64,000 bases of DNA from Atrichornis clamosus (Eukaryota > Chordata > Aves > Passeriformes > Menuridae), in the NCBI GenBank assembly GCA_013400975.1, contig WBMZ01003456.1:62001-126000 (forward strand), read 5' to 3'. The position numbers and the translations under genes are program-made. The notes under the pieces were generated by a model. That model did no database searches and was not told the DNA's origin. It was given only the letters and a program-made list of their open reading frames with translations. Shown here in pieces: positions 45,816 to 60,405 of this stretch. Positions within the stretch are counted from its first letter, which is position 1; each line of letters begins with the position of its first letter.

Positions 45816-48800
45816 AAGGTCAACATGATATTTTGGGCAAATCATTAGTTATAGTAATTTTTAAAATAGAAATAGTAATGCAGATAGTCTGAACCAATAT
45901 ATTTTGAAAGAATTTTCTCAGATTTACCAAAGCTTCAAGATGACAGAGATGCAGACTGAAAAGTTAGGTCAATGTTTTTCCTCTCATGATACCAGAATTC
46001 ATCCAGTTTGAAAACATCACTTTTTCGTAGAGTCATTCCTCCTGCTCCCATTCCCAGCAAAGGAGTGCTTACAAAGCTCACTGAAAATACCAAGGCATGG
46101 ACAGCCCTGAAAGGTGTGTCTCTAGCATCTGCGATACACCAGGGAGTGGAGGAGGGACTTTTGAGCAGTGACCGCAAGGGCAAATCTGAAAGAAAGGGAA
46201 AGAAAAATAAAGTGTTCTGTTTGGATTTAGTTATCAATATTTGCTTTGTGGATCTAAGATAGCAAAAGTAAATACATGCTTATGTATCCAGCCAGAGTTT
46301 TAGTTCATTCAGAATCAAATCTGCAGCATTTTTCCTTATCAGAAATATAATATTTTGTTTCTAACAGTTTCTTAATAGTAGTCAAGTGGAAAAATTTTGA
46401 ATCAACATGTACCTCACCACCACAGGTGCAACCATCTCAGCATGCCCCTTTTGGGCATTTGGGCTGCAATACAGATGTTTCATGTAGTTGCTAGAAATTA
46501 TTTAAAGGAAATGCAACATAATTTGGGATACAAGATTGCTGCAAAGCAAATTAGGGTTAGTATCTCAAATAATGTCTCACAGTAGATATGATTTATAAAA
46601 GGTAGGCTTTATGTAGACTTTTTGTTCTCTCGTTAAGGTTTTGGTGGGAGTGTTTTTGCATGTGATTACTGTAAAATCTTATTTCTGAAATGAAAGACAT
46701 TTTCAGTAATCTTTCAAAATTTTTAGCTAGACTTTTTTTCTTACTGATTCTTATTCTGCATCCTCAGTGTATTTAAAATATACTTCTTTGTTGAATTCCT
46801 TCCTGTTTCTCTCTGTTAAATGTGCATGCCTGTGATACCATGCTATTATTTGTGAATGTGACTGGCCCTGCACAGCTGCAGCGTCATTACAGGCTTATGA
46901 AAACTCTAAGAAAATGCATTGAAAAGTAATTTTCTTTTTACAGCTCCTTTGCTCACTCATTTTCTTTAAAAAAAACAGCTTTTATTTAGGAAGCACAGCT
47001 ATTTTACCTCCACTCTGTGTGGCAGGATGCTGAAAGGTGTGGAGTTGGCAAATATTGCATGACTCAGCCTGATCTCTCAATCACACTCACAAATAACAAT
47101 AGTTTGACCTTAAGGAAATGGCATTACAGAGAACAAAGAAAATAAGACAGAACAATAGAAAGGAAAGAAGGAGATGAAAATAATAGAAAATCTTTTCAAA
47201 CAGGGAGCACCTTCTCTGCCTCCCTTCCAGCTAAATTTCGCTGTCTGTAGGACTGTGTAAGTAGTAGACTGCTAAGTACTGCTTCTTTCCTGTGGGGACA
47301 CCTTCTCCATGGGAAACAAATACAGAAAGTATTTTAAAAACCCACAATATTTGTGGATGTTTAAATGTACCTCCAAAATTTAATTGTATATTTGGAGGCT
47401 CAAGGACAGCTTCAATCTGTAATCTGAATGCAGTTCAGAAAAAAACCTGTTTGCTATTATAGTCAAACTGAAGTTTCGATAACTTCTCCCTTGTTTTGGT
47501 GGTAGTGAGGGAAAGAACTGATACTGCTGAGCCCACAGAAACAAGGTGATCTCTCAAAAAATTCTCATTCTCTAGCAAGGTCCTGTAAAAGACAGTTGGA
47601 TTTACAGATATTCTCCCTTCAGTACTTGCCTTCTCAGTAATCCCCAGGACAGTCTCTGGCTCCAAAAGAGCCTGTGAGACCTGCCCAGGAGATGGAGCCA
47701 ATCCCACTGCTCAAGCTCATAGTCTTACAGGATTTGCAAACACTTTACAAGGAGACTGAGAAACTACATTTTTTCTGCTTAGTCAGCTCAAAAGGAAACA
47801 AGGCTTTGTTTCTCACAAGGACTTCACTGAGGCATTATAAGGAAAGGAAGCGTCCGGTCAGCCCTACAGGCACTAATCTATTAAACCTTTTGTAACTTTA
47901 AATCACCAGTCTGACCAAAATATGACTCTGAGTGTAAGATATTCTCACTTTATTGAAGTCTGTATGTGTTAACGTGATTTGTTCACTTACTCTTTGGTGT
48001 ATCCTTCTGTTTGCAGAGTGAGCAATAAGAATGCACACGGTTTTTGCCTTGAAATGAATTACAAGGAAAGCAGGGAGAGTATGTGTTTGTGAGCATGGTA
48101 ACTGACTTGAAAACTTGTAGGGATGTGGAAAATTCCAAGGGCTATTAATTACTGCGTAGAATAATTCCTTTAATTAATCTTAAGTTTCCTTTGTAAAATG
48201 TAAGAAGGGGATCTACCCTTCCCTTAATAGGAAGCAGCTGCTCATTAAACAAGCCCAGAGAAAAGCAGCTTTTAAGTACTATTCCAGGAGTTAATTTCAT
48301 TTTAGACCCCACCAAAGAATATAATGTTTTTTTCCTTAAAGCTGGATAAATTAGCATAGCCTGATGTTTGTGACAAATATACAAGTGCACGCACACACAC
48401 ACACACACACACACACATACAAACAGAGTCTATGGAGACAATTCAGGCAGTTCCAGGAACACAACTGAGCAACACTCTGGGTACCAACAGCCAATACTGA
48501 TGTTGAAGACAGTGGATCACTTTTAAAAGAGAGTAGAGGGTAGACCATACTTAGCTTGTACTTAGCCTTGCAGCCTTCAGTCAGTCTTATCAGTCATATC
48601 AGAACATTTCACTTCCTCAGACTGCTGAAACCTAGTATGGTATTAACCAAATTTAAGAAAATTAGAAATGCTCATGCAATCCGTAAATCCAGCATAAAAG
48701 GATGAGTTCTGAAAGGATACACTCTCATACACACATATCTATGTGAGTGTGTATATAACCTGCCTTCTTTACCAGTATCCACAACTCTGTTGATGATAAT

Positions 48801-51800
48801 GGCAGTTTTCAGCTACCGAAGTGCTGACTGAAATCAAACACAATCACTGCTTTCCTTAATCCCTGTGTGATCTTCAGTAGTGCCACAAGCCAGTTACTCA
48901 TGCATTTTCCTAATACTTCCATGAAAACTGGTGATAATCTAACAAATTTTGCAACAAATTTTGTTACAAACGTACCATTAGTTAACAGTAAAGTTTTAAA
49001 GGTCACAACAAATTTTATGTAGAAACATTTCACTGTTGAGCATAGGATATTACAAATCTGAAATCTGTTTGCTTAAATTTATTTTAGTGGATCTCATAAT
49101 GCAACTTCAAGTTAAAAAATGAGGGGCTAGACCTGAGTCAGTTTTCCCTGGAATTTATTGTTGCAGTTGAGCCCCATAAAATTTAACAGATCCAGAAATT
49201 AACCTGTTTTGAATTCTTGTTTCCATGAAGCAGAAGGAAGGCCCTTTCTCTAGGAAATTTCCATTTCTGCTTGTCAAACAGTCAGTAGATACACAAAAGG
49301 CAACAATAAGAAACTCCCTACAGCTCAAGTTTTTAGTTTTCAAGTGTAAGATGTGTCTATCATTCACTGATATTTACTCTCCTCCATAGTACACACAGGT
49401 GCACCTTTAGGTATAAAAGCAGCTCTCGTGAGTGCAAGGGAGAAACACAGATGCATAAAAACAGTGTATGCCTATGTGATTGGTATCTCTACTGCCATAA
49501 CTGAAGCCTTGCAAAAATCTTTAATATCAGAATAATTACCACGTGTAAATGCTTTCAGAGGGTACAGTTTGAGAACAGAGATTCAGCGGTATTACCCTAC
49601 TAAAACCAGGGAAAAAAACAACTTTGTAATGCCTTCCAAATTCAAAATTTAAAACATAAATGAAATGATCTTGTGTAAATTATAACCTCAGATTTATATC
49701 AAAATGTGTGTTTTCATGTAAAAAGAGGCATATATAAGTCTGTCCAAAACCTATAAAGCAATCCCTTGTGCAAAGATCTTTTAGAAGGGACTGACAAGAG
49801 CTTCACCTCTTCTTTGGAGACCTTAAATTAGACATCAAATGTGAGTTGCAATTTTCTAAACGTTTTGAATTCTTTCAGGTAATTAATTCTGAAATACTCA
49901 AATACAGTTTCAAAACTAATTACAAAAGCACATTAACAGTGGTTACACAACAATATAGCTCCATTATGGCCTATAAAGTAATTTTCCAAACACCCATTTG
50001 GATGCAAATCCAGTCTTTGTGTGTTTGAGCCCATTGATGTGCAGGCATTTGGGGCCATTACATCTATGGTCACTTTTGGATCACTGAACTCTGTGACTAC
50101 TGCATATGCTATAAGTGAGGTGTGATGACAACACTAAGTTTTATGACAACATATAAACACAAGAAATTTGTATTAGAGGAAGTAAAAATTTATCAAGAAA
50201 ATATGAATGTTTCTGTGAAAAAGCGTGGATCATATAGTTCCAGAAGAAGGCTATAATTAGAAAATAGATAATTCAGGCACTCCTGCACCCTTTCCCTGCT
50301 GTGAGAATTAAGTGCAGCTCTCAAATTGGAATGCAGATTGCTAATCCCTAGCATAGTATGCCCTTTCCCTACAATGGATACTGGCAGGGATTCTCATGGT
50401 GGAAAGCAGTGTTTCCAAGTAGCTAGTCCTAACTGCACTGATTTACAGAGTGACTCATTACGATAAGTAAGCTTCCTAAGCAAGTGTCTCCCCTCCCACA
50501 TTTACTGTTCACTTATCAATAAATAAGTAAATAGAAATAATATCTGGGAATGGGACCACAGCTACCATTATGTCTATTATTTCACCAGAGTGCAGGATTG
50601 GGCGGAGCTATAATGATTGTACCAATAATTTCCTGATATAACAGCACTGCATGAAATGGATAAGAAACTCATTCAGATATTACGCAAGTTAGGATTATGA
50701 AACACTAGTGGTGGTACAAACACCAGATATTGCTCCTTACCGTTTCTAACTGATTGTGTAAGGTGGTGATCAATCTGAGTACGGTGGAAATTTTGAGATA
50801 CTTGAAGTGATATGGACATTTGTTCAAGATCTCCGAATGATTTCCTTAGTAGCACGATATTACCTGGTTGATATGTAAGTAGATAAAGAGGCAGTAGAGG
50901 GGAACAAAAGAAAGAATTACTTGATAGTTTAGGTGGGAGGGATGAAAAGAGTGGAAAGTCTACTAAGAAGGAAGAGCCATAGCTATACTAATGACCAAAA
51001 ATTTGATGTATTGAACAACAAAAAATAAAATTTCTCAGAAAGGGACCTGTCATAGCCAGATTTATATTCAAAACTATGGACATTATAACAATGAATAAAA
51101 ATACTAGACAACGTATGTTCTTTTTTGTTGACTTTGATTTTTGGACTGGATGTTGACATTCAAATGCTGCACGGGATAAGAATCATAGGAAGCAAAGTCA
51201 GATTAGACATTGTTGCTGCAGAGACAACAGAGGAAATAACTTGGAACACAGTTATATAAATGGCTCATCAGGTAGCAATTTGTAAAGAAACATGATTAGG
51301 TTTGGAGGCAAGGACAACAGGATCTTTGCCATACTCTTTGTTGAGCTTGTTGAAAACAAGCAGCATGTACGTTAACTTTTAAGATGCGGAGAAACACCTA
51401 AATTTACTTAGAAACCAATGAATCCTACAGATTTTTGTGTTTTCCTGGTGGACATTGTTAGAATTATATCTGATTTCAGCTTCCACTCAGGAAGTGACTC
51501 CTCTACCTAACTGATGCTATCAGCTGTCTGAGGGAGCTTTGGCTTCCTCTGCATAGAGCAGAGGCCCTCATCTCTGCTTTGCTGCTGACGCTCACTCACC
51601 ACCATATTTCTCAGTGATGGCTGATGAACTGCTAGCATTTACTCCACTTAGTGCACCCACTTCTTTGCAGTGTTGTGAATCAAGAGCAACACCTTTTAAG
51701 AAACTGCAATGGTTAATAACAGGTGTGTGCAGACATGGATGGTTACCTAGAAATGTGCCAAAATAGTTTCATGCCGACATTTAAATTCAGAAACATTACT

Positions 51801-53850
51801 TGGTTTCATGTGCTTAGTTAAACATTTCTGTTATTCTCAGCCTCTAAACAAGTACCTGTATAACATTAAACAAGAATTGTGACATCATCAAGTGTGTCTT
51901 AAATTGCTCTTCTTTTGCTCCTCACTAACCACCAAAGCCAGAAGTCATTTGTTGAGAGGGACAAACAGTGTTTCCTCATTCACTAAGGTCTTAAAAGAAG
52001 CACACCATGGGGTCCCTTCTTTCTTTGTTCAAGACCCACCTGTGAAATTGTCTTAGCAGTATGCCATTCTTGCAAAACTGAGCGCTTCTTTTTGTATCCT
52101 GACCTTAGTTTCACCAGTTAATCAGCTGATATGACGACAACAGATGAGCAGGTAATCATGTCTGGAGGGGATGCTTCTGGCCAAGTTCTGTCTTCAAAGA
52201 AACTGTGCTTCTTCTTTGCTTTTCTGCTGAAAATGTCTAACCCAAAGTTTTGTGTAGGACTTTCTTTTGCCGTAGATTTTGCTTAGACAGACACCAACTC
52301 AGGGATTATCAGAAAGTGGCTGTAAAGAAGATTTCCCAATCATGTATTAACTATCCATTGTTAATGTTAATCTGGTGTCTCATGCTGACCCTGGTTATTC
52401 TATAAATGTCATCATCTCCCACATAAAGAGCAAGAAGCACAATTTGAGTTTCAAATAGAGACTTCCTGATGAAATACAAATTTATCTAGGTTTCTGTGAA
52501 GCCTAGGTATCTCTCTCCACAGCAATTTGTTCTTATTCTTGACATTATTAGGTTAGAAAAATTCAACTTTTCTGTGAATCCTGCAAATCAACACAGCTAG
52601 ATATTAATTCTGTACATAGAGGACTGTAACCTCTTAGTTTCTGATCAAGCTGGTGGGCTTTTATTACCATTTCTGCCTTTTTGGTCATCCCCAATCTAGA
52701 TGTTAATTCTATTTCAGGCTTGAATTGATCATATTCTGCATTGTGAAATGCATATAATTCAGGAGGGACTACTCCAAAGATTATATTTTAGAATAAGGGT
52801 TTTCATCCTATTGTCCTGCTATGCTTGAGGTCTGTGAACTATTTCATAGGAGGCCTTCAAAAGGCAAGAAAATAAAATTCCAATATGCAGTGGCAGGTAT
52901 GCAAACGCTTCTGGAAAGAATACACCTTTATTTTTCCACACCTCTATCACAGATATGTAGGAGTTCACAAACCAAAAGAATTTGTAAAATGTCATAAGAG
53001 AAGCTGCTAAAATATTGCTACTGCTTGAATCCAATCAATAGATTTTCTGCCCCAGTAAAAAGCTAAGAGCAAAAATCAGCATGTTCTCACAAAACAGCCT
53101 TGCTGGATTATGTAGTTGGTATCATGGCCCATATATGTTTAATATCACAAAATATCAAACAAGAGCTTTGTAAGACCTGTTTAATAATGTGTATTGAGGT
53201 GTATGTGTCATTACTGTTCATGATTTTTGTCATATTGTTATAATCAGTTATCAACAATATCAGACATTTCTTACTGCATAATTCTTGAACTGTTTTTTAA
53301 TACTCATAATTCAATATTTAATATTCATTTAATGTTCTACAGTTTAAGATTCACCATAAGTCTTTGGCAGATGTGCATAATGGTGAAAACGTATTCACAG
53401 TAGGGTAGGGAGCAGTGAACATTATAATTTTTTGGTAAATGAGTTAGAGAAGGGAATAGAGAAATATAGGTAATCTGCTGTGTCATCAGTGACGTCCAAC
53501 AGCTGCCAGTGACATGTCACTTCAAAGTAGAAAAATTCCTCTAAATGTGACATTGTTGTCTTTTTACATACTTATTTTACACATTGTTTAAGCAATGATC
53601 AAACTGAGAAGCATTTTCTGAGCTACCATATTTTTAACTAATTTCTTTTTGAAAAACTACTTTCAGGAATGAAGTCTGGATTCAGACATTTGAGGGATGC
53701 GAATCCAAAGGAATATTTTTCTATTAGTCTAGCTCATATCTTGATTGAAACAAAAATTTCTTTCCTCAGAATACTTCAGTTAAAAAACTAAATCTTAAGA
53801 CATGCATAATCTGTAGCAAACAGTAAAGCTAGCCAAGAATCCAGTAGCTC
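45816..53850. other. Unique DNA upstream of CR1; (CA)n; no recognisable gene
   Basis: A GC-richer patch at about 45940-46240 is open on both strands, but neither translation is recognised. At 47435-47895 open frames lie on both strands and I do not recognise a family. The (CA)13 microsatellite at 48392-48417 is listed separately. The rest is unremarkable AT-rich DNA. Confidence 0.55.
48392..48417 (+). repeat. (CA)13 microsatellite
   Basis: Thirteen uninterrupted CA units are followed by TACAAACAG. Open frames that read (CV)n or (VC)n through it on the minus strand are artefacts of the repeat. The uninterrupted array is likely to be length-polymorphic. Confidence 0.98.
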
Positions 53851-53868
53851 AAAAAAAAAAAAAAAAAA
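53851..53868 (+). repeat. A18 homopolymer
   Basis: A run of 18 A follows CCAGTAGCTC, then GGTAGGG. There is no clear retroposed body or flanking direct repeat, so I list it as a simple repeat. Confidence 0.95.
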
Positions 53869-56800
53869 GGTAGGGAATAAAAGAAGAGGCCAAAAGTCAA
53901 GATAGGAGAAGAAGAGTGCTGTTGTGTGGAAAGTGCCGCTGGCACCCACATGGAATTATTTCCCGCAAATTAGAACAGTTTCAGCTATGGTTCCCAATAA
54001 AGGTGGCAGAACCCATTTTGGTGGCTCATTAGCTGTTACAGCCAAGAAAGGACAATGGAACCTGTAAGACCCAGGCATGGGTCAAACAGTCAGAGAAATA
54101 AAGCACGTGGGAAAGGAAGCAGGAGTCAAAGGAAGCAGGAACAGGCAGGGGGGCTCTGTTTACTCTTCCAAGTGACTCAAAAGACTCAGCACATGACACT
54201 AAGAATATTATTCTGTGGGTTTTTTAAGGGAATATTTATTTAGGTGAAGATTAAACTAAGAAATTTCTGATCTATGGGAACAGGATCCCATGATGTATTA
54301 TTACTCACAGTGCAGGACTATTTCTCTGAAACAATACTGGAGGTCTGAAAACATGACAGGAAGGACAGTTACATAAAACACTTTTTTTAGTGCAATTTAA
54401 AATTCCATGTGGTCATGTGCTTCCAATCCCTCATTCAAAAAAATTTGGTCCAGTACCTCTAAATAGTTTGTTTTCTGATATTAAGAGTCTCCTGATGATT
54501 TTTCAAAGCTGAGAGAGTTCAAAGGCACGTTTGTGAGCTCCACTGAGCTACTTGTAAAAGCACTCAGAAATAAGTACCTCGGGCTTTTTCATTGCTTCCC
54601 ACACACAGCTTCTCCTTATACAGAGAGGAAACCTACTTCTATTAAGCGCTGCACCCGCTAATGGCATTTGATGAGGATCAAGGGAAAAAAACTGTTCTTT
54701 CCCATGGATTTTTACAATTCTCATAGAAAAGGCCATCTTGTTTGTGGTTTTTATTAATACATATATTTAGAACAACTACTTTCTGCTTTCATCTGACCCA
54801 TTGCACCGTTCACACACAGAACTCTCTGTTCAGGCAAATTTTCACTGTCCTTCTGGGCAGAGAGCATCAGAGACACTCATCTCTGTCTTGTCTTGATTTT
54901 AGCTAGCGAGGATATTTTTTGTTTACTTAGTTTAGAGCAAGCTGGTGAGTGAATGTTTGTTATAATTTAGCTACTACTATACCTAGTAGCAGTGTGAAAT
55001 TATAAAAAGAATGTCCTTTAGGATAACTTGAGATTTTTTAATGGTAATCTGTGGGTTTCTTTCTTTTATTTTTTCATATTGGCAAAGGAAGGCAGGACTG
55101 AGAACGAGTCATAAAGCGAGAAAAAAAAAGAGTGAGACAAATTTTCAAAAGCAATTCTAGATGCTAAATGCTCACCTTGTGATCACTGATTACTAACTTT
55201 CAGGACTCAAATTGGAGAATCCCCAAATCACTAGCTGCTGCTTTTTTTTGATACAATACTCCACTTTATCTGCTTTACCAAAATCAAATTACACTGGGAA
55301 ATTCTAAACCTCTGTCCCTCCTGAGGTGTTGCAGGGTGTCAGCAGAACGTGTGTTACTTGCCCTTGCATCAGCCAGCAAGGAGAGCTGGCGGTGCCAGGA
55401 GTGTGCAGGCCAAAAGGCTGATGAGTTTAGGCATGTTCAGAGTTGTAGAGAATCCTTCTGAACCCCCTTTCATCCCATAGGCACAAAATTCTGGCTAAAT
55501 ACCCAGCCCCTGAACTCCCACAGCTTTCTGGTGGATTTGATGCTTCTGAACCCAGCATCAGTTCTTTCTGCAATTTAGCAAAAATACCTCAAAAAGCATG
55601 CTACTGGTTGCATGGCATAGGGAAAGGAGAGACTCCTGTCCTGCCTGCTCTGCCTCAGAGCCCATCTGCACTAAACAGGGGACTGGGCACCCTACTTGGA
55701 GTCCTCATCCATGAGGAGAAAGTCTAGCTGCTTACCACTAGCAATGAGGCGTGAAATAAGAGTTAAACTCTGCAATATTAGTTGTGGCTTCATACACAGA
55801 ATATTTAAATTGCTCTTTCTAGAAAGCAGTGCCTACACAACTTTGGCTGGTAATACCTGAGAGAAACATTCTGCTTGTGGACACTGTGACATCCATGTCA
55901 CATTTTTTTCTTCTCCTTTTTTCTCATTGCTAGAAGCAGTTCGCAAAAGAAATTTTACTTTTGAACAGTTCATCCGTGCATGCTGTTTATATCTGAAGTT
56001 GTAATTCTCCGCTTTTGACCACGGTTCATAAATACCACGATCCTGTTTTATTAACACAGATCCCTGGAGTTCAGACTCTCTCTGTGTTGCTGTTGCAAAA
56101 GCCAGTCAGATCGGATGAGACTCCTACAGCAAGTGGAGAACAAGCAGTAGGAGCTGCTAATCAGTGAGAAATCCAACACTGTACCTTGTTATACATGAGT
56201 GTGGAGCTGTGGTGTTTTATGCTGTATGTGCTACACTGTTGAATTTCTGAGACAGTGAGCCTGGTTTATCATTGCTTAGAGCTTTGTCTTGATGCATTCA
56301 AGGAATGCAAACTGCTGCTGTCTCACTCATAGCCGTGACTGCCTGGGACACCAGAGCATCAGGCTTTCTGCAAGGTTGTCCATGTTAAGGATGCTGCTCC
56401 TGTGCTAAGCTTGAAGGCCCAGCAAGACTGTGCTGTCTAGGCTTGCTTTTAAGACTTAGCCTTGCTGAGCTGCACACACCTCACTGTAGTTACAACTGTG
56501 AAAATACTTGACTCCATGATTTTTTGAACTGCACACTGCAATTCTTCATACCTCGCAAACAAGTTGCTGTAGAAATTAGTGTGAAGTGTGTGACAGAAAA
56601 ACACAGGTTCACTTTGGATTCCTGTAGGAAGGTGGTCTTAGTCCAGCAACCTCACTTTCTATGTAAGCCTCATTGTTTGTTCCTGACAGGGAGCAGGTCA
56701 TGGATCTGTTGGTGCACTGCTCTGATCTGTCAGTGAATGGCTTAAAGAGCCTTTGGGCAAAATTTTTACTGCCTATGATGAGATTTTAGATGCAGAAACA

Positions 56801-59800
56801 GAAAGTCCTTTGCTGTGCAAAACAGCCTCTCTTAGTCCCCTCTTATGGAGATTTTACCCATTTTTTCCCTCACTTTTTCCTATGATATGCTCTGAAAATA
56901 AATTGCTACTTTGTAGTGTTAAGCAATAAACTACTAAAGAATGAATAGAAGCAAAAATGGATGGCACTTTTGAGACTGTAAAGACAGAAAAATTGTAAAT
57001 TAAAATACTGTAGTATTATGTAACAGCTCAGCAAACTAGCTTTGTCTGTTCATTACTTAAAAGATTAATTTATTTAAAAGAGAAATCTTTAAACTTTGAA
57101 AGAGAAACACATGCTTTTCAGAGTAACTTGTTTGCTCTCACAGTGACATTAAACTGTGGTTCTGTCACTTCCAGGATGTTTTATTCCATGAAGTGCATAC
57201 CATTATTGGCATATATATGAAAGACAATTTCCTTTCTTCCTGCGCATGCTCAGTGCTTGGTGGTTCTTCTTCAGGGATGTGCTCTGGGTCCTTTATCTGC
57301 TCTCTCCATTTGCACATGAAATGTTGCTAATCACACTCCCCAGTGACTGGCATTTTTAGTTTGCTGGAATACACATTTTCCACTACAGGAGTGGTTGATG
57401 CTGCTGGGACCCTGTGATCTGCACAACCAGAGTGTGACCCCATAGCCTGAGCTGACTTTAGAATCTGAGACTATAGGAAAAGGATTCTCCAGGAATGTGA
57501 TGCTACCTCTGAGCCTGAGGATTTTCACAAAGATCCTTGGTAAAATATCAGTGATGTAAGATGGCAGGAGAGAAAACCTGCAGCTGAACTCACAGTGATT
57601 ACTTCAAAACTCTGAATAACCACTAAACCTCAGTGCAAAAATATAGTTCTCTGTCATCACTTTTTTCTGTGGCAATGTCAAGTATGTTTTTGATAAATAA
57701 AAGATGCATGCTGTAAAAGATTTGAGTCCTGCAAAAAGTAAGCAACCTTGAAAATTTTCCTTTTATCTGTCCTTTCTAAAGTTCTGAGATAGGCTGTTAA
57801 AGTTTCTAGAAATATAAATGCTGAATCTCTGTAAAGTGTGTGCAGTAGCTATTCATGGAGACAGAACATTGATTCAGGCAATATTAATACCATCTTCTTA
57901 AAAAGCAAGGTCAAAAAGCTTTAAAAAGCCTTTTTTTTTCCTTACATTTAAGCAGGCAAGGGCATGATTTAGCACAGATGCTTCATCCTAACCAAAATCT
58001 ATGTTATTACATGTTGAAACAGCAGAAATCAATGTGTCATTTCTTAATTATATTTTTAGTTGCTTCTGGCATTTTGGTTAGGTTTGAGTTTTTTTATTTC
58101 TAGGATTTAATTCCATATCTAGTACAGGAAAGCACAACCTGTGTGAGGTCTCTGCTTCCCCAATATTAAGCTGTTGTCTTTGGGACAGAGAGAGGAAATA
58201 CAAACTGGTACATCTGGGAGTTTCCGACCAGCCCTTTTCACACAGGTACATATACAGGTGCTACACAAGAAGCATCAGAGTGGTTCAGCTGGCAAAAGGT
58301 ACTAAACAGTCTCAAGATTTTACTATAGGCTGTCTGCAGGAGAACCCAAGTCAAAAATCAAATTAAGTCAATAGGGCTTTTCATTTTGCTTCAGCAAGGA
58401 TTAAAACAGGTATTAGGGGATCTTCTCGACCTTTTCTTCTTAGCAGATGCCCAATTCTGGTGCAGTATGGGAGAAATCCTGGGTTTTCTCTGTGAGGCAG
58501 AGGAGAGGAGCACTACAGGTCAAAGTGCCCGCCCTCAGTACCACCACTGCAGCTCTCAGTGGTACACAAGAGTGGAAATGAGCCTATACATTTTGGTAGC
58601 ATAACCAGTAGCTTAGGACAGCACAGTGTAAAATTAAAATGAATTTCTCGTTATTTGGCTCAGCTACATTTGTTCCTTACATGAGGTCAGCAAAAGCCAC
58701 ATAGAAATCATGACCCTGATACTTTTTCTTTGCCTGACTGTAAGGACACCCTGGATTTTTGTAAGAATATGTGACTCCCTGCATGTTTCAGGTCATTTGA
58801 GGAAACAGCAGTAACTAGCTTAATGAGTGCTAACTTATTCTGTCTCAGGAGAGGCAGCTGCTTCAGAGGTGAAAGACACAGAGGAGAGTTTGTTCACCTC
58901 TTACAGCATCCCACTGTTCATTTCTGCTCTGCCTTTATATTTTAGTGCTCATGCCACTGGTGCCATGGAGCTGAAATTAACTTCAAGTTCTCCACTACCT
59001 AATATCACATTATGTGGAGTGTTATAAAAGATAAAGAACAGGAAGGCTTCTGCCCTACTGGCCTATAAATAAAATATTTGTGTGTTAGGGCAGGATATGT
59101 TTTTTGGCTTCAGTATGATAAAATTGTATGGACTAGCCCCAGAAGCCTGCATTATCATAGATGTGCAGTGGCACAGAGATAACGAAACCCATCAGTAGGA
59201 ATAAGTGAGCCATAGTGTTGCAAAATATAAAGTTTCCATAATAAGATGTTAAATATGCTTTATATCCCTATAGCCCACACTGGATGCAGCACGTTCACAA
59301 CTTGTGGATACACGTAAACATAACATTCTTGGGTTCAAGGCACACCATCCCTTCTAACACAATTAATAAATTCAATATTTTAAATACCTCTGTAATTTTA
59401 CTTTCTTCTGGCATTTTCAGAAACACTTGCCTTTTTTCTTAATTCTCCCACTGATATGAGCATCCTTGCAAATTTGGAACATTTTAAATGTATTTTTCCC
59501 TGAGCTTACACCCAAGTAAGGGTGGACCTTTTGTTACTTTGCACTGAATTCTCACAGAGAGCAGAGTGGAGGAGGAAGGACACATCTCCATTTATACATT
59601 ATACATAACATATGCTTTTTAACAGTTCTTTTATTAAGCTCCAGTCCTCTACACTAGGGTCTGCCACTGAAAACTGCCTAATATAAGAGCAACTACAATA
59701 ATGCAGCTACAGGCACTGATGATCGTCTGTAATTACACAACATTCCAGAATTCACAAAGTTGAACCTACTGAGCTGGAGTTTCTACAAAAGGGATCTCCT

Positions 59801-60231
59801 CAGGGCAGAAGTTAAGATTGAAAATATCTGCATTTTACCAACTAAGAACCATTTTTAAAATATAGAATACTTTTGGTAATGGTAAAAGGTATGAGGAATA
59901 TTGGTTGTTGTTGATTTGCCTTTAATTAAATATCACTCAAATGCTTGCCAAATTAACTGACCTGACCTTGACTGGAAGAAGGAATGAACCATGTAATAGA
60001 CAGCCAGTGCTCAGTGCTATTGATCCAGCAAAATGAATAATATACAGTTATCTCATGTAGCACATCCTGTGCTCAGAGCTATGAACTCATTCACACAGAA
60101 TAATTTATTTGGTTATAGAAAAATCTCTTAGAATTAACAAATGGCTTCTTATTTCTCTTTCGTCTGTTCAGTACCACCAGCACTGCCCTTTGTGCACAGA
60201 TAAGTGCTACTTGACTTGAAATGTGAAGAGA

Positions 60232-60405
60232 TGCCGTCTCACAGCTGTCCCTGCCCTGGCAGTTTGCCGTCAAGTGAAGTTTGCCAAAGCAAAGGTTTCA
60301 GTGTAAGGCAGCTGTAACTTGTTGCAGCGGCGTGAGAGACACGTGGAAGCCTCACTGCACGCCAGTATGACCAGTGCTACCACTACTGCCAGGGAGTTCA
60401 CCGCA
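60232..60405. other. Local CpG cluster
   Basis: About seven CpG sites fall in some 175 bp (in GCCGTC twice, GCGGCG, CACGTG, CACGCC and ACCGCA), including an E-box CACGTG near 60340. The surroundings are CpG-poor. It is too small for a CpG island, but it could be a short regulatory element or a remnant of an inserted sequence. Confidence 0.3.

Noticed and set aside
45935..46262. Frames open on both strands beside the CR1 5' border
   Set aside because: The stretch is GC-richer, which lowers stop frequency on both strands. Neither translation matches anything recognised, and it is not part of CR1.
48145..48548. Minus-strand frames with CVCVCV runs
   Set aside because: The runs are just translations of the (CA)13 microsatellite.
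17551..50009. Octamer ATTTGCAT/ATGCAAAT enrichment
   Set aside because: I counted at least seven copies; a rough expectation for this AT-rich composition over both strands is around four, so the excess is not convincing.
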